Assembly (NCBI GenBank): GCA_022559985.1
Contig: JAFJTR010000066.1
Span: 1-64,000, forward strand
Reading direction: 5' to 3'
Source: Parastagonospora avenae f. sp. tritici 18332-5
Taxonomy: Eukaryota; Ascomycota; Dothideomycetes; Pleosporales; Phaeosphaeriaceae
Length of the DNA: 64,000 nucleotides
Position 1 is the first letter of the stretch; each line of letters starts with the position of its first letter. Made by a program: the position numbers and the translations under genes. The notes below the pieces were generated by a model. The model was not told where the DNA came from and made no database searches. It saw only the letters and a program-made list of their open reading frames with translations. This document shows positions 10,104 to 21,943 of this stretch, one piece after another.

Positions 10104-12189
10104 ATGAGCTGGAAATTAACGAAGAAGCTCAAGGATACCCATTTAAGCAGTCTCGTCCCGGGTTCGAGCACGTTTTCGCGGTCATCCTCGACATCTACCA
10201 TAGTGAACGATGAAAAGAACCCAGCCAGCTCCGCCACTACCTCTGTAGACTCCAAGGACCCAAATGGCATCGGTACGGATTGTAGACCTATGAAGCCATT
10301 ATCAAGCTGCTGACTGTCCCAAGCCGCCTCAGAAGCCAACGCTGCTCCACCTCCACCGCCTCTCCGCCCAGGTATTCTCATAGTCACGCTACATGAAGGT
10401 AAAGGGTTCTCTCTACCACCCGGCCACGAGAACACATTCAGCTCTGGACACCACCAGGGATCTCTATCACAAGGTGGTGGTTTCTCCGTGGCTGGTTCGG
10501 TACGACCAGGTTCCTCTTCGCGAAACGCGGTCGCGGGCTCGTATGCGAATCGACCGCAATCCGCCGCAGGTAGCATCAACGCAGCGCCTACTATCCACGG
10601 TCGCTATTCCTCAAAACATCTGCCGTATGCGCTCGTAGACTTCGACAAGCAGCAAGTCTTTATCAATGCTGTTTCGGGCAACCCTGAGAACCCTCTATGG
10701 GCGGGAGGCAACACACAGTACAAGTTCGATGTGTCGCGAGTAACCGAACTCAACGTGTCACTCTATATTCGCAACCCTACCGCGCCTCCCAACGCCGGCC
10801 GTAGTGAGGACATTTTCATTGGAACATTGAAGATCAACCCTAGATTTGAGGAGGCACGGCAAGATGCCAAGTCAACCAAGAGCGAGCAAGCAGCAGGCCA
10901 GGCTGGTGCTGAGTGGATCAAAGTCAATTTTGGCACTGGTGAGATGAGAGTCGGCGTCAACTTCGTCGAGAACCGTCAAGATCGCCTGTCCATCGACGAC
11001 TTCGAGCTGCTCAAGGTGGTTGGAAAAGGTAGCTTTGGCAAGGTTATGCAAGTGCAGTGAGTGTTACCACAGCTCGATCTCCCGTGGCGAAGACTTACAA
11101 TTTCTAGGAAGAAGGACACACACCGCATCTACGCCCTCAAGACTATTCGCAAAGCCCACATCATCTCTCGGTCCGAAGTTGCGCATACTCTGGCAGAGCG
11201 ATCCGTGCTCGCTCAGATTAACAACCCATTCATTGTGCCTCTGAAGTTCTCTTTCCAGTCACCCGAGAAGCTTTACCTTGTATTGGCTTTCGTCAATGGT
11301 GGTGAGCTGTTCCACCACTTGCAAAAGGAGCAACGTTTCGACATTAACCGTGCGCGATTCTATGCCGCCGAGCTTCTGTGCGCTCTGGAGTGTCTGCACG
11401 GATTCAATGTCATTTACCGTGATCTCAAACCAGAGAACATTCTCCTCGACTACACCGGTCACATTGCACTTTGCGACTTTGGTCTCTGCAAGTTAGACAT
11501 GAAGGACGAAGATAGAACGAATAGTAAGTACTACTGCTATTGACAGTGGAGAATGCATAATAACAATTATCAGCATTCTGCGGAACACCGGAGTACCTTG
11601 CGCCTGAGCTGCTCACTGGCGCGGGCTACACAAAATCTGTCGATTGGTGGACTCTCGGTGTACTGCTCTACGAGATGTTGACTGGTCTACCACCTTTCTA
11701 CGACGAGAACACCAACGACATGTACCGCAAGATCCTCACCGAGCCGCTACATTTCCCTGGCCCAGAAATTGTCCCGCCTGCAGCCCGGGATTTGCTGACT
11801 CGTCTGCTCGACCGAAACGCCGAGAAGCGACTAGGAGCAAAGGGCGCCGCGGAGATCAAGGCACATTACTTCTTCCACAGCATCGACTGGCGCAAGCTAC
11901 TAGAGCGGAAGTACGAACCTAGCTTTAAGCCCAATGTGGTATGTACCTTTACTTGGATGTTCAAAGATCACAGTTAACATGTGTTTAGGTTGATGCTAAG
12001 GACACTGCCAACTTTGACCGCGAATTCACTTCAGAGGCACCTACAGACTCGTACGTGGACGGACCGATGCTATCGCAGACCATGCAGCAACAGTTTGCGG
12101 GATGGTCTTACAACCGACCAGTCGCTGGTCTCGGAGATGCAGGAGGTTCAGTCAAGGACCCATCATTCGAAGGCGTCAACGAACGATAG
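10104..12189 (+). CDS. ypk1: AGC kinase of the Ypk1/Gad8 class
   Basis: Exons are 10104-10272, 10324-11056, 11108-11523, 11574-11938 and 11989-12189 (627 residues). The first acceptor could instead be three codons later (10333). The N-terminal half (about 60-290) is the C2-like domain of this class. The kinase domain starts at FELLKVVGKGSFGKVMQV (Gly loop, split by an intron), with ALK lysine, YRDLKPENILL catalytic loop, DFGLCK and the activation loop TFCGTPEYLAPELL, whose Thr is the PDK1 site. The C-terminal extension has the turn motif region (TSEAPTDSY) and hydrophobic motif FAGWSY, the TORC2 site. It acts downstream of TORC2 and PDK1 in sphingolipid and plasma membrane homeostasis. All introns have matching phase. 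The FAGWSY motif favours Ypk1/Gad8 over Sch9. Confidence 0.93.
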
Positions 12190-12774
12190 TGTTGGAGCTC
12201 AGCATCCGGCTTCGGAGCATGGCGATTGATCTAGCGATGGGCCGTTCCCACGGCGACTCAGTCTATAACAACTGAACACCCGGTGGCTATGGACTTGTAG
12301 AGAGAAGATTTTGTCATTGGTGGAATTCGTTAGCATTGTCTTGGTGGGGGTTCTGGAACCATGCTATGGGCGCTTGAGGCAGCATTTGTGTGAATTAGAA
12401 GCCTAGATTTAGGCATTCCAAGACGATATCCCACTCGCGAAAGAGCCTCATCATGCATTGACTAGTGCGCATGATATCGGCATGCTTCAGATGTCAGGGC
12501 AGATTAGTAAAATTGACTAACCCAACCGTTCGAGACGTCAGGACCACGCTGCCCCTCTGTTGGGGCAAGAGCTCTGACGCAAGCGGGGCACTACCTACCT
12601 CATCCGCAAGTCTTCTCCACCACAACAACATCATCCCACTCACCTGAGCTTCTGACATCTGATCAATTGCTCTCAATTACCCTTGGACTTCCTTTCTCCC
12701 CTCACACATCTCACTGTAGGTGCTTTAGGCTGGCCAACACTCAATTGCTCACCCTACCAGCTACGTAACACAAC
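12190..12774. other. YPK1 3' flank and PGI promoter
   Basis: No gene is supported. The right 150 bases are pyrimidine-rich (CCTTTCTCCCCTCACACATCTC), typical of a highly expressed glycolytic gene leader. Confidence 0.5.
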
Positions 12775-14625
12775 ATGCCAGGATTCGCACAGGCGTCCGA
12801 TCTTTCCGCCTGGTCGGCTCTCCAGGACCACCACCAGAAGCTCGGAAAGGACATTGTATTGAAGGAGTATTTCAAGAAGGACCCCCAGGTAAGTAGTGAG
12901 ACGATGCTTCTGACACTCAACTAAATCGTTTCAGCGATTCGAGAAGTTCAGCCACACGTTCAAGAATGAGGCCGACGGCTCAGAAACTCTGTTTGACTTC
13001 TCCAAGAACTTCGTGACCGAGGAGACTATCAAGCTCCTTGTCGAGCTGGCGAAGGAGGCTGGCCTCGAGAAGCTTCGCGATGACATGTTCGCTGGTGAGA
13101 AGATCAACTTCACCGAAAAGCGCGCCGTCTACCATGTTGCTCTCCGCAACACGTCCAACCAGCCCATGAAGGTCGATGGCGAGAGCGTTGTGGAGGGCGT
13201 CAACGAGGTCCTTGACCACATGAAGGAGTTCAGCGAGCAGGTTCGCAGCGGCGCATGGAAGGGATACACCGGCAAGAAGATCGATACCATTGTCAACATT
13301 GGTATCGGTGGTTCTGACCTGTATGTGGCATCACGAAGTGAAAAGCATGAGTGCTGACCATCCATAGTGGCCCCGTCATGGTTTCTGAGGCTCTCAAGGC
13401 CTACGCCGACCGCTCCCTCAAGATCCACTTCGTCTCCAACATTGACGGCACACACATTGCAGAGGCTCTCAAGGACTCTAACCCCGAGACCACCCTTTTC
13501 CTCATCGCTTCCAAGACCTTCACAACCGCCGAGACCGTGACCAATGCCAACACTGCCAAGGCATGGTTCTTGAAGAGTGCTAAGCAGGAGGACATTGCCA
13601 AGCACTTTGTCGCTCTGTCGACCAACGAGGAGGAGGTCACCAAGTTCGGTATCGACAAGAAGAACATGTTCGGGTTCTCTGACTGGGTCGGTGGACGTTA
13701 CAGTGTATGGAGCGCCATTGGCTTGAGCGTTGCCCTTTACATTGGATTCGACAACTTCCACCAGCTCCTTGCTGGTGCCCATGCCATGGACAAGCACTTC
13801 AAGGAGACTCCTCTCGAAAAGAACATTCCCGTCATTGGTGGTCTCTTGAGTGTCTGGTACTCAGACTTCTTCGGCGCTCAGACTCACCTTGTTTCTCCGT
13901 AAGTTTTACATCGCGAATGATTTATAGCCCCGAAATCGCCTAACAGTTACAGATTCGATCAGTACTTGCACAGGTTCCCCGCTTACCTCCAGCAACTGTC
14001 CATGGAGTCGAACGGTAAAGCCATTACCCGTAGTGGAGACTACGTCAAGTACACCACCGGACCCATCCTCTTCGGCGAGCCTGCCACCAACGCCCAGCAC
14101 TCTTTCTACCAGTTGCTCCACCAGGGTACCAAGCTCATCCCCACCGACTTTATCCTGGCAGCACAGAGCCACAACCCTGTCGAGAACAACAAGCACCAGA
14201 AGTACGAGCTCCTACATTAAATGCTAAAATGTTAAACTAACAATCTTAGGATGCTTGCTTCCAACTTCTTCGCACAGGCCGAGGCTCTCATGGTCGGCAA
14301 GACCCCAGATGAGGTCAAGGCTGAGGGTGCTCCAGATGAGCTCGTCTCCCACAAGACCTTTTTGGGCAACCGTCCCACCACCTCGATCCTGGCGGACAAG
14401 ATCACCCCCGCTACTCTCGGTGCCCTAATCGTCTACTACGAGCACCTCACATTCACTGAAGGCGCGATCTGGAACATCAACAGCTTCGACCAGTGGGGTG
14501 TCGAGCTTGGCAAGTCGCTCGCGAAGAAGATCTTGGGCGAGCTTGACCAGGATGGCGAGTCGAACTCTCACGACGCTAGCACCAGTGGTCTCATCAATGC
14601 GTTCAAGAAGAAGTCTACTTTGTAA
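12775..14625 (+). CDS. pgi1: Glucose-6-phosphate isomerase
   Basis: Exons are 12775-12888, 12935-13320, 13368-13898, 13953-14201 and 14250-14625 (551 residues, the usual eukaryotic length). It interconverts glucose 6-phosphate and fructose 6-phosphate in cytosolic glycolysis and gluconeogenesis. Signatures include VNIGIGGSDLGPVMV, the sugar-phosphate loop SKTFTTAETVTN, FGFSDWVGGRYSVWSAIGL, the active-site Glu in LSMESNGK, the His of AQSHNPVE, and the C-terminal family signature region around NINSFDQWGVELGK. Codon use is biased toward C-ending codons, fitting high expression. Every intron phase fits and the protein reads without gaps across the junctions. Confidence 0.97.
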
Positions 14626-14936
14626 GCGCTTCGAACGATGGAGGCCCTCGAGAGATGTAACGGTTAAATGATTTCATGGCATGCGACAAAAGCGATCAAC
14701 CGAGCGTCTGAAGGACATGTAGATAAATAAATTATGACATACGTGATCTCGAGTTCTGGTCGACTTTGGGGCATATCGGAGCTGATGTTTGCGGCGAGGA
14801 GACGGAAGTCCGCCGCACAGGCCAAGCAAATAGATACTCATGACAGATCCACGTTAAAGTCCTCCACGACTGAGAGTGCTCCAAGCGTGAGCAACTCTTC
14901 CCTGCCCATTTCCTTTGGTCGACTCATTCGAAGATC
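14626..14936. other. PGI 3' flank and promoter of the next gene
   Basis: The 311-bp spacer contains a polyadenylation-like AATAAATTATGAC region near 14724. No gene is seen. Confidence 0.5.
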
Positions 14937-16019
14937 ATGTTTTCCAGGCCGCCTTCATGGCGATTGGCGCTGCTCGCGCTCTCGTCTTTTTGTGTAGCGC
15001 TCTCAAGTGCTGTCGGCGAACAACAACCGCTGAAGAGTGTGGAGGAGGGCAGAGGATATAACCCCGGAGAGCCGATTCCCGTCAGTTGTCTTAATCGGAC
15101 AATGTATGTCTATAATTAACCCTATCTTCGTCTTTTCACCTTGCTAACCCATTGCTCAGAGACACAGGCGAACATGTACGCACCTCCATCCCAAGTCCTC
15201 TCCTCCAAAATTAACCTCCCTCAGATCACAGACGCATCCGGCCAGCTCCAATACATCCCGTTCCCAACCTGCAACGAAACCGGCCGCCCACTTGAACTCG
15301 CCTTCGGCATCGAACGCGACCTCAACTGCACCATCGACTTCGTCTCCGACTCCTTCTTCCACCTCCTCGAATTCTACATCCACAACGACGCCCCGCTCTC
15401 CTGCCGCATTCCCTCGCGCCCGCTCCCGCCCAGCGTTCTCGAGCGCGAATACCGCGTCTCCGATGAATCAACCCAAGAAGGCGCGCTGGGCACCCAGAGC
15501 AGTCTATACACGCCGCTCGTCGTCGCGCTCTCAGGCACCCTCCAACTCAGCCACTTGCACGTGGGAAACAGCATCAACCTGCTCGTCCACGCGGCGCCGA
15601 AGAGCGTGAGCCCCGGCGTCGTGGACGCCGCGACCGCATACAGCATCGCGTCGCACACGCGCAACACGAAGATCACCATCGGCGACAGCCTGCCGCTGTC
15701 CTTTAGCGTGCGCTGGTATCCCAGCACCACGCTGCCGCCAGGGTGGAGCGGGTATGGCGGGCACATATACACGAGCACGCTGCTTTATTGCCTGTTGAGT
15801 GCGGGCGCGAGCGCGGCCGTGTGCGTGGCGTATTTCCGCGGCGTGGATTTGCCGAGGCGCTTGAAGAGGTATACAACGGAGAGGATGAATGGGGGCGGGA
15901 GGTTTGGTGGAGGGGGTGGGTATGGGTTGCCGACAAGTGTGCCGCAGAGAGGGGGGAGTGGGTATGGAATTGGGGGATATGGGTATGGGGGTGGAGGGAC
16001 GGGGAAGAGGTTGGATTGA
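14937..16019 (+). CDS. Type I membrane protein with Gly-rich cytoplasmic tail
   Basis: Exons are 14937-15103, 15160-15175 (a 16-nt microexon) and 15225-16019, giving 325 residues. Residues 1-27 are a signal peptide. The lumenal or extracellular domain carries conserved-looking islands: IPVSCLNRTIDTGEH, YIPFPTCNETGRPLELAFGIE, NCTIDFVSDSFFHLLEFY and CRIPSRPLP. Two glycosylation sequons (NRT, NET) and four cysteines are visible. A single membrane segment (STLLYCLLSAGASAAVCVAYF) lies near residue 265, followed by a basic stop-transfer and a Gly/Tyr-rich tail. The microexon supplies DTGEH; without it either the frame is lost or the run before the conserved block is unrelated. I recognise it only as a conserved fungal membrane protein, probably of the secretory pathway. 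Confidence 0.75.
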
Positions 16020-16211
16020 GGGAGAGGATGTGAATGGGGTGAGGTAGATGTGAGGATAGAGATGGTTCTTGTATATGATTGACGGACGCATATTAAAGCA
16101 TTGGTAGATAATTAGAAGCAAACATGACATGCATGACACACAGCCGACAATTCTGCTGTTCACGTAGACAGATCAAAATCGTGCCCATCACATACATCTA
16201 TAGTACACTCT

Positions 16212-17015
16212 CTACCACCCCTTCGCAGTCAACTCACTAACCCTCCTCGTAACATCCTTAAACCCCTTCTTGAACCTCGCCCTCCACCGCTCACTCGCCA
16301 GCCTCTTCCTCTTCAATCCCCCGCGCTCATGATACTTCTGCCTAAACATCTCATGCTTGACCTTGTTCCGCGTGACCAGACTTCCCAACATGCCAATGCC
16401 TCGCACCAAATCGCGCCCCCGGCTGACATCCAGCTCCACCAAGCGCCCATACGTCGGATTCAGCCGCGGATAGTTGGCGAATGTTTCTTGCTGTTGGGTA
16501 GCCAGACTTGCCGCCTCGGACGGCTTGTTGGAGAGTTTTGGGTCCATCATGTCAGTCGGCAGCGACATGTCGTCGAAGTTGAGCTTCGGTGGACCGCGTC
16601 CGCCGCGGCGGAGTGTGCCAGAGGGGCTGCTGAAGTCGGCGCCGAAGATGTGTGCGTTGCGTGCGGCGCGGACTTCGTCGCTGGATGTGGATTGGCCGCG
16701 GGGTGGAGGGCGCGCGCGCTGCGAGGACATGCCGAAGAGGGAGTCGATGGCTTCTGAGGTGTCTCTTGGGGCCGGGGGTGTGCGGCGGATCGGGGGTGGT
16801 TGTTGCTGTTGTGGTGCTTGTGATGCTGGACTTTGCTTGACTTGGGACAGGTAGTCGTAGTCATCTTCTTTGCCCTGCGATTGCGCGGCCGCTCGCGGTG
16901 TGTTGGATATGCTGCGAGATGGCCATGATGCTGGTGTCCGGCGGATATGGCACAGCGGCGTGCGGGCGAGGGGAGATGGGCGGAGCAGGAGCTCGCCGAG
17001 TGAACGTGAGCTCAT
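16212..17015 (-). CDS. Mitochondrial small-subunit ribosomal protein bS21m
   Basis: The 267-residue frame has an N-terminal presequence (Arg/Ser/Leu-rich, no acidic residues, MSSRSLGELLLRPSPLART), a long Pro/Gln/Ser-rich linker, and a C-terminal S21 domain of about 75 residues beginning at GRLVELDVSRGRDLVRG and containing the basic helix RGGLKRKRLASERWRARFKKG. It is a component of the small mitoribosomal subunit (MRP21 class). The long disordered N-terminus is usual in filamentous fungi. I prefer the ATG at 17015; the open frame continues upstream to 17168 with two more ATGs, but starting at 17015 puts the presequence at the N-terminus. It shares a roughly 200-bp divergent promoter with the splicing factor gene. 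Confidence 0.88.
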   Translation of the reverse strand: MSSRSLGELLLRPSPLARTPLCHIRRTPASWPSRSISNTPRAAAQSQGKEDDYDYLSQVKQSPASQAPQQQQPPPIRRTPPAPRDTSEAIDSLFGMSSQRARPPPRGQSTSSDEVRAARNAHIFGADFSSPSGTLRRGGRGPPKLNFDDMSLPTDMMDPKLSNKPSEAASLATQQQETFANYPRLNPTYGRLVELDVSRGRDLVRGIGMLGSLVTRNKVKHEMFRQKYHERGGLKRKRLASERWRARFKKGFKDVTRRVSELTAKGW

Positions 17016-17217
17016 GCTGGTGCCTTGTGTGAGATGGACGGCAATTGGGTATCTTGAGGTGCGGTGATGCATGATATTTCCAACGTTTAGACAAAAGCTC
17101 GGACCATGTGATCTCCGCGATTTCTCACAGTCGTACCTGCCTCTGTCTACAACGCGACTTGAAAGCACGACACACGCTCATTTCTACTTCCTGCACTGCG
17201 ACTGTGCATATTTCGAC
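17016..17217. promoter_or_regulatory. Compact divergent promoter, bS21m / RBM25-like
   Basis: Only 202 bp separate the preferred bS21m start from the ATG of the splicing factor gene on the opposite strand, so both leaders must start here. Confidence 0.5.
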
Positions 17218-19659
17218 ATGTACAATTACCCTGGTATGCCTTGCAAACAATTTAACGCGCGACGTTAGCTAATGCGCACAGGTGCTCCAGGCTTCACTGG
17301 CCCTCCTCCAGGCTATGGCGGCGCGCCAGGTATGGCACCGCCAGGAATAGGTGAGTCACATGCTCTGCTATGGTTGAAATCATCTGCAGACTTATGCGAC
17401 CATTTGAACGGTCAGTACTCACAGCTTGCAGGACCGCCTGGCGCTGCAGGACCTCCCGGTGCAGCTCCTCCAGGTGCAGCATTCGGCGCAGGACCACCAG
17501 CTCTAGGAGGACCGCGCCCACTGCCCACGAATTGGCAAGCGCCCGCGAACATACCCAACTTCAACATGAATGCGCCCGTCATTCGCCTGGGAACACAAGG
17601 TGGAAAGGTGGACAGCCCTGTCGGAGGTCGCAGGGAAGGTGCGCCGAACTCAGCACGCCGTGGACTTGGTATGGACAGAGACGGGGGAAGAGAACCCATT
17701 CAACAGGTAATTCCCCCTAGCCGTGAAGCGATTGCTCGTACCATTTTTGTTGGAAATATCCCGGACGGCGTTGGTGGAGATGAGGGCATGGTGCGCATAC
17801 TTGAGACGGCAGGAAAGCTGGAGCGATGGCAGAGGGTTACGGATGCGAACAACAAGCCGCAGACGTTTGGGTTCGCAGAGTTTGCAGATGCGCAAAGCTT
17901 GGAGACGGCCGCCGAGATCTTCAAGGATGTGCAGGTGCCCACCAAGCGCCAGAAGCCAGGAGAGACCAAGAAGGAGGAGGAGGAGGTGGAGGTGGAAGAG
18001 GGTGAAGAGGTGGAGAAGACTAATCTGCAAGTCATGGTCGACGACGCATCCATCAAGTACGCTGAGGAATGGAGCAAGACTCGCAACGAAGACGAGAACA
18101 CGGTCCAGTTTCGCCTCGATTCTGCCAAAGAAGCTCTAGCCGGAGTCCTCGCAAGCCTATTCAACCCACCGAACATGCCCGCAAACGAGTACGGAAACGA
18201 CGCCGCTATGCAAGACGCGCCAGAGCATGATGGAGACGTTGAGGTTGCTTTTGTCAATCTGACAACTGGTGAAGACGAGCTCGCAGACATCCCGGCCGAG
18301 ATGCGCGAGATCGTTGCCGCTGAGATTGCCGCCTTCCGCGACCGATCCAACCAGCGCGACCGCGAGCGCTTGCGGAGGGAGGAAGAGGCCGAGGCCGAGG
18401 AGCGTCGTCGCAGTGGTAGGCGCACGTCTCCGCCACCTTCAGCGCCCACTGGACCCGGAGGCGCAGGAGCAAACGGCATACCTCTTGGACCTAGGGCAGA
18501 GCGCGGAGTTCAGGGAGCTCCCAGTGGGCCTAAGGGTTCCCAGTTTCCACGCGACTACCAGGGCGGCGTCAGCTTCGTCAACGGAGGAGCTGTTAATGGC
18601 GGGAGCTATATCAGTCGCGAAGATGACGACGACTCGGCCAGCGACTCGGAGATCGAGGCCCGTCGCAAGAAGAAGCGCGATGAAGAGCTTGATGAGGCGT
18701 ATCAGAAGCAGCTCTCTCGCTGGCTCAAGCTTGAGAATAGGACGGTGTCTTCGCTTGGACGTGAAAGCGACCGCGTCAAGAATCAAGAGGCAGAGAAGCA
18801 GGCCGCTCGTGACGCACAGGCGAAGCAGCTCGCCGGGTTCGACGACGACGTCGAAGCTTCTTCAAAGCGTCACATCTACTACCGCGATCACGGCGACTAC
18901 ATGCGCGAGCGCGAGAGGGTTCGCGAGAGGGAGGTGAAGGAAGATAATATCGACCGCCGCCAGGAGCAGAGCGAGATGGCTTCTCAAGATAGACAGAAAG
19001 AAGCCGCCCGTGGCCAAGCCGATGCCTTCCTGGATCAACAGGCCGAGGAGCTCATGCGCACTCAGGAGCAGCACGAGCCGGCTGCACAATTCAAGATCTC
19101 CCTCGGTGGCGCTGCAAAGAAGCTCGAAAAGACCGTAGCCCCGACCCGCCGTACAGCCGCAGACGTCGAAAACCTTCTCGAAGACGAAGAGCCCACCGAC
19201 GCAGCCACCACCAAGAAGCGTACCCTCATCCCAATCAATTACGACGCTCCTGTTCGTGCCAATCTCACCGAGGAAGAGGTTGTAGAGGCCCGGGCAGAGA
19301 TCGCACGTGGTATTCCCGGAGACAAGCGTGGTTTGTGGGAGTGGAACGTGGCCTGGGATCATCTTCTGCCAAAGCACGTCGACAAAGAACTCCGCGACTG
19401 GACTGCGAACAAGGCGCTCGAGCTTACGGGCGTGCAAGACCAGGATCTGGTCGACTCCGTCGTCGGTCATTTGAGGAAGCGAGGCACTCCGCAGGCTCTC
19501 ATGGAAGACCTGGAACCGGTATGCATTCTTTTTGACGATATATATGACCTAATTGCTGACTATTTCCAGGTTCTCGATGAAGAGGCAGAGTTGTTTGTTA
19601 AGAGGCTGTGGCGTATGCTCATCTTCTACAGCGAGACCGAGAGGAGGGGTATCAAATAA
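17218..19659 (+). CDS. RBM25/Snu71-like splicing factor (RRM plus PWI)
   Basis: Exons are 17218-17233 (16 nt), 17282-17350, 17432-19518 and 19570-19659, giving 753 residues. The N-terminus is a Gly/Pro/Ala repeat region (GPPGAAGPPG). An RRM follows, with RTIFVGNIP as RNP2 and QTFGFAEF as RNP1. Then come acidic and Arg/Glu-rich coiled segments and a C-terminal PWI domain (RGLWEWNVAWDHLLPKHVDKEL to the end). This order is that of human RBM25 and yeast Snu71, a U1 snRNP-associated factor that acts in 5' splice site selection in the nucleus. The introns at 17351-17431 (81 nt) and 19519-19569 (51 nt) are multiples of three with no stop, so retention would not truncate the protein. Confidence 0.9.
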
Positions 19660-20410
19660 GTGCGTACTTGATGGAGGGTGGAGTTCGTTCACGAGTGACA
19701 TATGCGTCCCGTCTATACTTGCTTTACCATGGCGAGGCTACTCCTACAGTTTAGTCGCGTGAGTGTTAGTAGAAAGGCAGTTTGCCAACGGCTGTTAATG
19801 TGCTGCAGGGTCCTTGGATCTTGCCGTACAATGTCTGTACATTACAAAAACAATGGGCGGAATTGCATAGCATTACAGGTTCGTTGAAACATGTCTTGTC
19901 TGAAGTACTGATTTGTAGGTCTCATGATGCATGTGAATACGGTGAGCTCAAGCTTTCCACAAGCTATCGAAGCTTTCGTGGGCTTGACCGATCATTAACG
20001 CGTAGAGTGTCTGACAGGGGTTATTCTGGTAGGCAAGGCCTCACATGGTAAGCAAAATATTAAGCGTGGCCATGTACGGTCGCTCATACCCCGATGTCCA
20101 GCCGCAAAAGTGTGGCGTGGCCGACGGAGCGTGTTTCTCCACGAATTGCGTAGTGCGTGTGGGGTTAGTCGCGCATTCTACGATAGTCGGCGCCGGATGC
20201 GTTGCCATTTATTTTGTATATAGGCATCTAGCTGCGCTGAGGTACAGTTAAATAACTCATATATATTCTTTGTTCGAGCTTCGTTGACTTGTTGCTTGGA
20301 GCTTCTCATCTCTGGATTCGAAGACTGGTACTTTGTGGGGCATCGCTCATTTTCGGAATCATCGGAATCAAGGACGTCCCCTCCACTGACAGCTACCACA
20401 TATATACAAG
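19660..20410. other. No gene seen
   Basis: This holds the 3' flank of the splicing factor gene and the promoter of the dehydratase gene. Short ORFs lack recognisable content. A TATATA-rich patch occurs near 20260-20270 and just before the next ATG. Confidence 0.45.
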
Positions 20411-21943
20411 ATGGTCACAATTACACATTCTGAGACGAAGGATGTGCGGTTTCCAGTAAGTCGTACAATAGATATGAGTGCAACTGGAACATACTGACGC
20501 GTGCAAATAGACTTCTCTCGACAAGACCGGTTCCGATGCCATGAACGCAGCAGGAGACTACTCCTCAGCATACTGCATCCTACACACCGATTCAGAATTC
20601 AAAGGTCATGGCATGGTACTCACTTCCATATCCTCAAACCAAACCCCCCTTCTCACACCAACCCCAGACCTTCACAATCGGCCGCGGCAACGAAATCGTC
20701 TGCACCGCCATCGCCCACCTCGCCGACCGCATCAAAGGCCGCACCCTCGAATCCCTCGTCGAAAACTGGGGCCAAACGTGGCGCCACCTCGTCAACGACT
20801 CGCAGCTCCGCTGGATCGGCCCCGAGAAAGGCGTAATCCACCTCGCCCTCGGCGCCGTCGTCAACGCCGTCTGGGACCTGTGGGCCAAGACGCTGGGCAA
20901 GCCCGTCTGGCGCATCGTCGCAGACATGACGCCGCAGGAAATTGTATCCTTGATTGACTTCCGCTACATTACCGACGCACTCACGCCCGCTGAAGCGCTG
21001 GAGATCCTAACCAAAGCGGAAAAGGGCAAGAAAGAGCGTCTCCAAGAAGCGCTGGACTCGCAGGCTGTGCCGGCGTACACGACGTCCGCGGGCTGGCTGG
21101 GCTATGGTGAACATAAGATGCGCGGTTTGTTGGCAGAAACGCTGGCCAAGGGGTATCGCCATTTTAAATTGAAGGTCGGGAGTGATCTTGAGCAGGATAA
21201 GACGAGGCTGCGTATTGCGAGGGAGATTATTGGGTTTGATAAGGGGAATGTGCTCATGGTGGATGCGAATCAGGTGTGGAGCGTGCCCGAGGCGATTGAG
21301 TACATGAAGGAGTTGAGCGAGTTTAGGCCCTGGTTCATTGAGGAGCCGACGAGTCCTGATGATGGTATGTTGTCCTGCCTCTCTCTCACATCAAGCTTTC
21401 TCGGGAGTACGTGGGATTGGGACGTTTGGCTAATTCGTAACTCCAGTCCTCGGCCACAAAGCCATCCGCGAAGCCCTAAAGCCCTACAACATCGGCGTCG
21501 CCACCGGCGAAATGTGTCAAAATCGCGTAATGTTCAAGCAATTCCTCGCCTCCGGGGCGATCGACATCTGCCAAATCGACGCCTGCCGCCTCGGCGGCGT
21601 CAACGAAGTCATCGCTGTCTTACTCATGGCCGCCAAATTCAACGTCCCCATCGTGCCTCATTCAGGCGGCGTAGGTCTGCCCGAATACACGCAGCACCTG
21701 AGCACCATCGACTATGTGGTTGTTAGTGGCAAGAAGAGTGTATTGGAGTATGTGGACCATTTGCATGAGCATTTTGAACATCCGAGTCGCGTGAGGGAGG
21801 GGTATTATGTTACGCCGATGGAGCCTGGGTATAGCGTCGAGATGAAGGGGGAGAGTATGGAAAAGTTTAGTTACCCCGGGGGAGAAGGCGGGTGGTGGAG
21901 GAGTGAGGAGGCGAGGCCGATTCTGGAGGGTGTTAAAATTTAG
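20411..21943 (+). CDS. L-fuconate dehydratase-like enolase superfamily enzyme
   Basis: Exons are 20411-20455, 20511-20615, 20668-21364 and 21447-21943 (447 residues). It belongs to the mandelate racemase/enolase superfamily, closest in layout to L-fuconate dehydratase and human ENOSF1. An N-terminal capping domain (TFTIGRGNEIVCTAI, EKGVIHLALGAVVNAVWDLWAK) precedes a TIM barrel with the catalytic KxK (FKLKVG), metal ligands in MVDANQ and the EEPTSPDD motif, then ATGE and the catalytic His in HSGGVGLPEY. The likely reaction is Mg-dependent dehydration of a sugar acid to a 2-keto-3-deoxy acid in the cytosol. The exact substrate cannot be told from sequence. All splice phases agree and no key residue is missing. 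Confidence 0.9.

Noticed and set aside
13129..13797. 222-codon minus-strand ORF
   Set aside because: Antisense shadow of the glucose-6-phosphate isomerase exon.
15531..16163. 210-codon minus-strand ORF over the type I membrane gene
   Set aside because: Antisense shadow of a GC-rich exon whose plus-strand product has signal peptide, sequons and a membrane helix.
17700..18479. 259-codon minus-strand Ser-rich ORF
   Set aside because: Antisense shadow of the RRM-PWI gene.
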